Shown piece by piece: positions 16,281 through 20,634 of a DNA stretch of 20,634 nt. The notes beneath the pieces were generated by a model. The model was given only the letters and a program-made list of their open reading frames with translations, had not been told where the DNA came from and did no database searches. The translations under genes and the position numbers were made by a program. Every line of letters begins with the position of its first letter. Position 1 is the stretch's first letter. Source of the stretch: an uncultured Eubacterium sp. (GTDB lineage Bacteria > Bacillota > Clostridia > Lachnospirales > Lachnospiraceae); the NCBI GenBank assembly GCA_910584065.1, contig CAJTZN010000054.1, positions 1 to 20,634 of the forward strand. Direction: 5' to 3'.

Positions 16281-16958
16281 ATGAAAGCGATGGTACTTGC
16301 CAGTGGAGGCATTGACAGCACCACTTGCCTGGGCATGGCTGTGGAGCGATACGGAAGGGAGCAGGTGGTCGCCCTGTCTGTCTCCTACGGACAGAAGCAT
16401 GATAAGGAATTGCAGGCTTCCAGGGCCGTGGCGGAATATTACGGCGTGGAGTATCTGTCCCTGGACTTGGCGAAGATATTTGCCTACAGCGACTGTTCCC
16501 TGCTAAAGCATTCTGGACAGGAGATTCCCGAGGAAGACTATGGGGAGCAGTTGAAGAAGACGGAGGGAAGGCCGGTGTCTACCTATGTGCCCTTTCGCAA
16601 TGGGCTCTTTCTCTCCTCGGCGGCAAGCCTGGCATTGTCTAAGGGGTGCGGCGTGATTTACTATGGCGCCCATGGGGATGATGCGGCAGGAAATGCCTAT
16701 CCGGATTGTAGCATGGAATTTCATCGGGCGATTTCAGATGCCATTTTTATCGGCAGCGGCGAGCAGCTGAAGGTGGAGGCGCCTTTCGTTGGCCTTGCCA
16801 AATGGGAAGTGGTGAAGAGGGGGCTGGAACTGCAGGTTCCCTATTATCTCACCTGGAGTTGCTATGAGGGGCGGGAGAGACCCTGCGGCGTGTGTGGAAC
16901 CTGCATTGACAGGGAGAAGGCTTTTCGCATCAATGGCGTGGAAGACCCGGCTTTGTAA
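16281..16958 (+). CDS. queC: 7-cyano-7-deazaguanine (preQ0) synthase
   Basis: QueC uses ATP and ammonia to turn 7-carboxy-7-deazaguanine into preQ0. It is a PP-loop ATPase: ASGGIDSTT at residues 7-15 binds the pyrophosphate of ATP. Family features downstream include SYGQKHDKEL, VPFRNGLFLSSAA, YYGAHGDDAAGNAYPDC, and a C-terminal zinc site with Cys194, Cys202, Cys205 and Cys208 (CYEGRERPCGVCGTC). Length 225 aa is normal. GAGGAAG about 8 bp before ATG 16281 is the ribosome binding site. queF follows after 21 bp. Confidence 0.95.
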   Translation: MKAMVLASGGIDSTTCLGMAVERYGREQVVALSVSYGQKHDKELQASRAVAEYYGVEYLSLDLAKIFAYSDCSLLKHSGQEIPEEDYGEQLKKTEGRPVSTYVPFRNGLFLSSAASLALSKGCGVIYYGAHGDDAAGNAYPDCSMEFHRAISDAIFIGSGEQLKVEAPFVGLAKWEVVKRGLELQVPYYLTWSCYEGRERPCGVCGTCIDREKAFRINGVEDPAL

Positions 16959-16979
16959 ATTAGAATAGGAGGAGAAAAT

Positions 16980-17471
16980 ATGTCAGGGAGAGAACAGGAA
17001 GGAACGATCACATTGCTGGGAAACCAGGGGACCAAATATCCCGATGACTATGCTCCGCAGGTGCTGGAGACTTTTCAGAATAAGCATCCGGAGAATGATT
17101 ATTTTGTGAAGTTTAACTGTCCGGAGTTTACTAGTTTATGCCCCATTACGGGACAGCCAGATTTTGCTAATATCATTATATCCTATGTGCCGTGGGAGAA
17201 GATGGTGGAGAGCAAGTCGTTGAAATTATATCTGTTTAGTTTTCGGAATCACGGAGACTTTCACGAGGACTGCGTGAATATCATTATGAAGGATCTGATT
17301 CATCTGATGGACCCGAAATACATTGAGGTGTGGGGAAAGTTCACGCCCCGGGGGGGCATTTCCATTGACCCGTACTGTAATTATGGCAAGTCGGGAACCA
17401 GGTGGGAACAGGTGGCCTTTGAGCGGCTGAGCCGCCATGACATGTACCCGGAGCGGGTGGATAATAGGTGA
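16980..17471 (+). CDS. queF: NADPH-dependent 7-cyano-7-deazaguanine reductase
   Basis: QueF reduces the nitrile of preQ0 to the aminomethyl of preQ1, the base inserted into tRNA by Tgt and the likely ligand of the upstream aptamer. The 163-aa length marks the short, unimodular (Bacillus-type) T-fold form. Visible: FTSLCPITGQPDFA with nucleophile Cys54 and Asp61, the QueF motif ESKSLKLYLFSFRNHGDFHE starting at Glu77, and GGISIDPYCNYG at the end. GGAGGAG lies about 7 bp before ATG 16980. It is the last que gene; tgt, queA and queG/H are not in the window. Confidence 0.95.
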   Translation: MSGREQEGTITLLGNQGTKYPDDYAPQVLETFQNKHPENDYFVKFNCPEFTSLCPITGQPDFANIIISYVPWEKMVESKSLKLYLFSFRNHGDFHEDCVNIIMKDLIHLMDPKYIEVWGKFTPRGGISIDPYCNYGKSGTRWEQVAFERLSRHDMYPERVDNR

Positions 17472-17524
17472 TAGCATATAAAAGAGCAATGACGGAAACG
17501 AGTAGCATATACACTACCGTGCAT

Positions 17525-17570
17525 AAGCACCCTTAGAGATACATTGCGGTATCTTTAGGAGTGCTTTTCT
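17525..17570 (+). terminator. Terminator of the que operon
   Basis: A long imperfect stem begins AAGCACCCTTAGAGATAC (17525-17542), has a short loop near ATTGCG and returns as GTATCTTTAGGAGTGCTTTT, with G-U pairs in the middle. It is followed by TTTTCTT. It lies about 54 bp after the queF stop. Confidence 0.85.
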
Positions 17571-17883
17571 TATCCGCCAAAGAGATTGTGGGTGATTTTG
17601 GGAGGATGCCCGTAGAACGGTTGCTGGAAGTCCTTCGTTAGGAAGGCATCTGAAAATGTCCATTGTTTGTGCCATTCTGAATCTTCATTTCTGGATAGAT
17701 TTATTCTGCATTGATATTGGAATATTCTATTTTTGCTAAGAGAAACTGTTATTTTGAGAAGGAAATGCAAATATAACGTCCCCGCTTATTTGATGTGACT
17801 GCCACGATATTCGTGGTGTAGTGCATGCTGTATTGCATCGGATAGAAGGGCGAAGTACAGGGGGATTGCTTAAGGAGGAGACG
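17571..17883. other. Intergenic stretch without a convincing gene
   Basis: Between the que terminator and the small ORF I see only short frames. One reads MPVERLLEVLR before a stop at 17639-17641 and could be a relic of a gene end. A 6-bp hairpin (CCACGA-TAT-TCGTGG) lies near 17800-17816. No clear promoter for the following small ORF was found. Confidence 0.4.
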
Positions 17884-17994
17884 ATGAAGGCGAGGAAAGT
17901 ATTTTTGAAGCCTGCAGTGATGGGACTGGATTTTGGAGATGGCAGCGAGAGGGCAGAGTATGTGAACCAGGATTACATTTTGCATACATTATAG
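17884..17994 (+). CDS. Small ORF, 36 aa, strong ribosome binding site, unknown function
   Basis: ATG 17884 is preceded by TTAAGGAGGAGACG, one of the strongest Shine-Dalgarno sequences in the window, at correct spacing. The 36-residue product starts MKARKVFLKPAVMGLDFG, has an acidic, glycine- and serine-bearing middle (DFGDGSERAEY) and ends YILHTL. It has no cysteine, signal peptide or membrane helix. The basic start with FLKPAV weakly resembles the YxxPxL leader motif bound by RiPP recognition elements, but no maturation enzyme or transporter is adjacent. It may be a genuine peptide, a leader, or the start of a gene lost when the anti-sigma fragment was joined at about 18046. Confidence 0.4.
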   Translation: MKARKVFLKPAVMGLDFGDGSERAEYVNQDYILHTL

Positions 17995-18028
17995 ACCGTT
18001 CCCCTCCGTCAAATCCACAGAAGTCCCA

Positions 18029-18109
18029 TTATTCCTGAGAGACTCCTCGTTTTTCGTCTGATAATCTGATGTTTGAAAATGTGTCCTGAACCAGTTTTCG
18101 ATTATTCAT
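18029..18109 (-). pseudogene. Anti-sigma factor N-terminal fragment (second operon copy)
   Basis: Starting at ATG 18109, codons 1-21 (MNNRKLVQDTFSNIRLSDEK and R) equal the start of the intact anti-sigma gene at 19797. Homology ends at about 18047, and the frame continues five more codons (GVSQE) to a TAA. No membrane segment remains. The start overlaps the stop of the micro-sigma frame in the same way as in the intact operon. The missing 3' part of this copy is at 12991-13296. Confidence 0.85.
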
Positions 18110-18242
18110 TCCGACACACTCCCTTCATTTTTTCTTTTAATAAGTCCTCTGCATCTTCCTGTTTTTTGCATTCATTAAGTGCGATGCGAAAAACCATATC
18201 TGCATATTGTTTAACTGAATTTTCATATTCTTCGCCGGACAT
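18102..18242 (-). pseudogene. Micro-sigma: in-frame deletion derivative of the ECF sigma gene
   Basis: A second copy of the sigma gene at 19790-20272 with 343 bp missing (equivalent to 19832-20174) and one extra base at the junction, a net loss of 342 bp or 114 codons, so the frame is kept. The 46-aa product joins the N-terminal start of region 2 (MSGEEYENSVKQYADMVFRI, then ALNECKKQEDAED) directly to the last residues (LLKEKMKGVCRNE). The ribosome binding site AAGGAGGTTTCCG is intact. Region 4 and most of region 2 are gone, so it cannot act as a sigma factor. It is most simply a pseudogene, but it is open and has translation signals. Confidence 0.8.
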
Positions 18243-18267
18243 CGGAAACCTCCTTATCGTTTTCTTC

Positions 18268-18281
18268 TGAAAAGCTTTTCA
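18268..18281. promoter_or_regulatory. 14-bp palindrome in the leader of the micro-sigma copy
   Basis: TGAAAAGCTTTTCA, a perfect inverted repeat without spacer, 26 bp before the start codon on the minus strand. The same palindrome occurs at 20296-20309 before the intact sigma gene, while the bases next to it differ. It could be an operator or a short leader hairpin. Confidence 0.45.
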
Positions 18282-18324
18282 CTAGTAATACGGAATTAGC
18301 AGGGAAAATATCTCATTTTTTTAA

Positions 18325-18344
18325 ATTAGTGTTTGCTGATTAGG
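18325..18344 (+). repeat. Left terminal inverted repeat of the IS remnant
   Basis: ATTAGTGTTTGCTGATTAGG pairs with 18904-18923 with two mismatches over 20 bases. Confidence 0.8.
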
Positions 18345-18920
18345 TCTAACTTCTTTGAATTTACTGATTTTCACCCCGATTTCTGGTATAATATTTGCAA
18401 AGGTTTCGATAAAACGAGATCGTTTTCTTTGCAGTTTTTTTGAAGAATATCACCAATAAAGGGGTAAAAACCATGTATAGACCGATTCGCCTGCCTGACC
18501 GAAGCGGTGGAACGATTCCGGGAGCGTACCGGCCATTACCCGAAACGTGTACTGGCAGATCAGATATACCGGACCCGGAAGAACCGGAACTATTGTAAGG
18601 AGCATAAGATCCGGTTATCAGGTCCTAAACTTGGAAGGCCAAGTGTCAATGCAAAATCTGACAAAAAGCAGGAGTATCATGATAATACCGATAGAATCGA
18701 AGTGGAGCGCAGTTTCAGCCTGAGCAAACGCTGTTATGGTATGGGTTGTATTGCCACAAAGCTGGAGCAGACACAGCTTACCTCTATCGCATTATCTGTA
18801 TTCGTGACGAATCTGTTTAAAATACAGAAACGAATACTTTGCGCTCATTTATATCTGTTCCAATCTGGGAGTAGATATGAGAACTGGAATTTGCTAATTT
18901 TTGCTTAATCAGCAGACACT
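18328..18920 (+). mobile_element. Internally deleted IS5-like insertion sequence remnant (about 593 bp)
   Basis: Imperfect terminal inverted repeats close the element: AGTGTTTGCTGATTAGG at 18328-18344 and, on the other strand, AGTGTCTGCTGATTAAG ending at 18920. It is flanked by AATT on both sides (18324-18327 and 18921-18924), a likely 4-bp target duplication, although the ends could shift by a few bases because the repeats continue into it. Inside are an extended -10 promoter (TGGTATAAT, 18384-18392), a small hairpin (AAAACGA/TCGTTTT at 18411-18426), the transposase start and only its C-terminal part. Intact relatives are well over twice this length. Confidence 0.8.
18473..18908 (+). pseudogene. 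IS5-like transposase, internally deleted
   Basis: ATG 18473 begins MYRP, the usual start of this transposase group, after AAAGGGG. Within about five codons the sequence jumps to late DDE-domain coding in another frame: CLTEAVERFRERTGHYPKRV, LADQIYRTRKNRNYCKEH, IRLSGPKLGRP, then DRIEVERSFSLSKRCYGMG with the catalytic Glu of the DDE triad, and LSVFVTNLFKIQKR. The two first acidic residues and the N-terminal DNA-binding part are missing, so it cannot transpose by itself. The readable part runs from about 18483, or GTG 18507, to the stop at 18906-18908. Confidence 0.85.
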
Positions 18921-19797
18921 AATTATTGTCTTGCTCAAACAATTCTACCGGTCCCCATTCACGCAATTCATAATCTTCTATCCGGAAGAAGAATTCTGTA
19001 ATATAGCCAGCTTCGCTCATCTGTTTAAATTCGGCGTTTCCGTGCTCATCGGTCTTGACGTCGGTGTAATCAATGAACAGCCAGGATATCCCGTCGGTGG
19101 ATTCGTCGGGGTTTTTGTCAAACTTGTAATCGTCGATTGCGATTTTCCGGCCGGCTGCTACCTTTCTTATGTCTTCTGCCGAGCAGAGTAGTCCCTCTTT
19201 CCATACGCCTTCTAGTTTTTGCGCGGCGTCTATGAGTGCATTGACATAGTTTTCCGGTGAATCATGGGTGAAAAAGTCAGAATTCTGTATTGGGATCAGT
19301 TGCTGCCGGATCTGCCAGACCTGACTCTCATGGGAGAGTGTCTCATCAATCTGAAGGGTGACACTTTTTGATACGGATCCATTCTTTACATTGGCTGTCT
19401 CATGTTTGTAAGTGAGCTCCAAAAGCATACAGGTCGTGTTTTTCATGCGTCCGTCAATCTCGACTTGTCCGCCGCTTTCACTTGTTCCGTAGGTAACGGT
19501 AAATGTCCCGTCCTTTTCTGCCGAAATCTGGGCGTCCTCTTGTCTTCCATTTAACGTTACGGTGCATTTTAACCAATGTCCAAAGTCATTAAATACTTTG
19601 TTGCCCCCGACGGCATAGGTGATCGTTCCGCCGGCAAGAATGAAAATACACATAGCGATGGAGGCTGCGGCTGCTTTTGTTACATGTAGTTTTCGTTTTT
19701 GTTTTTTTGTTTTTTCCATATTGATCAGCTCCTTTCGTTTTTCGTCTGATAATCTGATGTTTGAAAATGTGTCCTGAACCAGTTTTCGATTATTCAT
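18919..19797 (-). CDS. Putative membrane-anchored anti-sigma factor
   Basis: A 292-aa protein encoded directly after an ECF sigma gene (ATG 19797 overlaps the sigma stop by 8 bp). A short cytoplasmic N-terminus (1-38, rich in Lys, no HxxxCxxC zinc motif) is followed by one membrane helix (about 40-62, AAAASIAMCIFILAGGTITY) and a large extracytoplasmic domain. The layout matches RsiV-like or DUF4179-type partners that hold the sigma factor at the membrane until a signal arrives; the family assignment is by layout, not by a search. The C-terminal domain (VWKEGLLCSAEDIRKVAAG to WGPVELFEQDNN) is the segment duplicated at 12991-13296. The last codons and the stop lie at the edge of the IS element, whose terminal CT supplies two bases of the TAG stop. 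Confidence 0.8.
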   Translation of the reverse strand: MNNRKLVQDTFSNIRLSDEKRKELINMEKTKKQKRKLHVTKAAAASIAMCIFILAGGTITYAVGGNKVFNDFGHWLKCTVTLNGRQEDAQISAEKDGTFTVTYGTSESGGQVEIDGRMKNTTCMLLELTYKHETANVKNGSVSKSVTLQIDETLSHESQVWQIRQQLIPIQNSDFFTHDSPENYVNALIDAAQKLEGVWKEGLLCSAEDIRKVAAGRKIAIDDYKFDKNPDESTDGISWLFIDYTDVKTDEHGNAEFKQMSEAGYITEFFFRIEDYELREWGPVELFEQDNN

Positions 19798-20272
19798 CCC
19801 GCCACACTCCCTTCATTTTTTCTTTTAATAATGTTCTGGCCCGCATGAGCCTTGTCTGCAAGGTAGATTCCTTCACTTTCAGGATATTAGCTATTTCCCG
19901 GATGGAATATTCCTCATAGTAGTATAAGTAGACGACATGGCGGTACTTGGCTGGCAGTTCCATGACTGCGTAATACAGATCGCTCTGTTCTGGAGGCAAT
20001 TTTCCAGCGCTGTACGGGAAAGCATCCAGGCTTTGCGTCCTTTGCCGCCACAGGGAAGTAAATAAGGAATGGCATTCATTGATCGTTACCCGGATGAGCC
20101 AGTGTTTCTGATGCTCTTCGGAATCGAATGCTTTTTTGCGCTGGAGAAGTTTGAGGAATGTGTTTTGCACCATATCCTCTGCATCTTCCCGGTTTTTGCA
20201 TTCATTGAGTGCGATGCGAAAGACCATATCCGCATATTTTTTTACCGAATTTTCATATTCTTTGCCGGTCAT
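19790..20272 (-). CDS. ECF-type RNA polymerase sigma factor
   Basis: A 160-aa sigma-70 family protein of the extracytoplasmic function group. Region 2 is at about residues 7-70 (YENSVKKYADMVFRIALNEC, then NREDAEDMVQNTFLKLL and KHWLIRVTINECHSL). Region 4 is at about 100-155 (YYAVMELPAKYRHVVYLYYY, SIREIANILKVKESTLQTRL, RARTLLKEKM), with the helix-turn-helix that reads the -35. I chose ATG 20272 because AAGGAGG is 7 bp before it and the protein then has the family's normal length and start; the frame is open upstream to 20395. It forms an operon with the anti-sigma gene. A degenerate duplicate lies at 18102-18242. Confidence 0.92.
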   Translation of the reverse strand: MTGKEYENSVKKYADMVFRIALNECKNREDAEDMVQNTFLKLLQRKKAFDSEEHQKHWLIRVTINECHSLFTSLWRQRTQSLDAFPYSAGKLPPEQSDLYYAVMELPAKYRHVVYLYYYEEYSIREIANILKVKESTLQTRLMRARTLLKEKMKGVWRDE

Positions 20273-20295
20273 CAGAAACCTCCTTAACGTTTTTT

Positions 20296-20309
20296 TGAAA
20301 AGCTTTTCA
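20296..20309. promoter_or_regulatory. 14-bp palindrome in the leader of the sigma gene
   Basis: TGAAAAGCTTTTCA, identical to 18268-18281 of the second copy, placed between the possible promoter and the ribosome binding site on the minus strand. Possible operator or leader hairpin. Confidence 0.45.
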
Positions 20310-20314
20310 CTAGT

Positions 20315-20343
20315 AATACGGAATTGGCAGGGAAAATATCTCA
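20315..20343 (-). promoter_or_regulatory. Possible ECF-type autoregulated promoter of the sigma operon
   Basis: Read on the minus strand, TGAGAT and CGTATT are separated by 17 bp. The CGTA-like -10 is typical of ECF promoters, and the same two elements are kept in the second copy (18287-18315). Just upstream lies a vegetative-looking TATAAT (20355-20360, minus strand) without a good -35; in the second copy the IS sits exactly there. Weak call from pattern only. Confidence 0.3.
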
Positions 20344-20395
20344 TTTCATTTAAAATTATAATAAATTTATCTGTATGCTGCATCATAAGAAGCAT

Positions 20396-20634
20396 GCTTG
20401 ACGGCAGGCATCCGTTACGGCTCCGCTGCAGAAAGAAACGGAGGAATTTACGGTGTGGGGGGGATAGGGGAGGTATTGTTGGAGCGATTGGGTGAAAAAG
20501 GAATTAGAGATGGCATTTTTTATATGAATTTTGCAGGATCTAAAACCTTTTTTCTTTTGGTCTCGTCTTTATATATAGGTAAGTGGAGTAGGTGGGGAGA
20601 TTACGAGTTTCTTATCAGATCAGGATAAAAGGAG
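20396..20634. other. Window end without a recognised gene
   Basis: A 76-codon + strand frame from TTG 20398 to 20628 (containing GVGGIGEVLLERLGEKGIRD) has no ribosome binding site and no recognised family; it may be a gene relic. The window ends in AAAAGGAG, which looks like a Shine-Dalgarno sequence for a + strand gene beginning just past the edge. Confidence 0.25.

Noticed and set aside
17749..17985. 78-codon minus-strand frame over the 36-aa ORF
   Set aside because: No start signal, and the opposite strand has a strong ribosome binding site and better-looking peptide.
18073..18270. 65-codon plus-strand frame over the micro-sigma copy, with a similar frame at 20136-20495
   Set aside because: Antisense shadows of the sigma gene and its duplicate; no ribosome binding site.

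Overview
The window most likely comes from a Firmicute of class Clostridia, probably a Lachnospiraceae gut anaerobe. This is inferred from strong AGGAGG ribosome binding sites, many ATGA/GTGA gene overlaps, a Clostridia-type capsular sugar transferase, and an ECF sigma factor paired with a one-pass membrane partner. No rRNA, tRNA or CRISPR array was seen.

Region 1 (1-12819, + strand) is a tightly packed surface-polysaccharide region: an initiating sugar transferase, an O-antigen polymerase/ligase-like membrane protein, an 833-aa GT-A glycosyltransferase with a TagB/TagF-like second half, and a 922-aa YfhO-family membrane protein with an internal 21-bp tandem repeat. These are followed by the two halves of a heterodimeric ABC exporter, L-ribulose-5-phosphate 4-epimerase (araD), a 249-aa conserved protein of unknown function and a small membrane protein. 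Two hairpin terminators close the region; the second also ends transcription from the minus strand.

Region 2 (12991-18046) starts with a 306-bp C-terminal fragment of an anti-sigma gene and a stretch of decayed reading frames. Next comes a complete preQ0/preQ1 operon, queD-queE-folE-queC-queF, which makes the queuosine precursor from GTP. It has a good sigma-A promoter, a candidate preQ1-I riboswitch at the very 5' end of the transcript, an attenuator-like hairpin and a 3' terminator. A 36-codon ORF with a strong ribosome binding site lies downstream.

Region 3 (18029-20634, mostly minus strand) holds an intact ECF sigma/anti-sigma operon and, beyond a deleted IS5-like element, a degenerate second copy of the same operon. 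In the second copy the sigma gene has lost 114 codons in frame, leaving a 46-aa micro-protein, and the anti-sigma gene is cut after codon 21. The matching anti-sigma 3' end is the fragment at 12991-13296. The simplest reading is that the sigma/anti-sigma operon was duplicated in tandem, an IS inserted at the junction, and about 4.75 kb carrying the que operon came to sit inside the second copy. This split duplicate is the most notable structural feature of the window.
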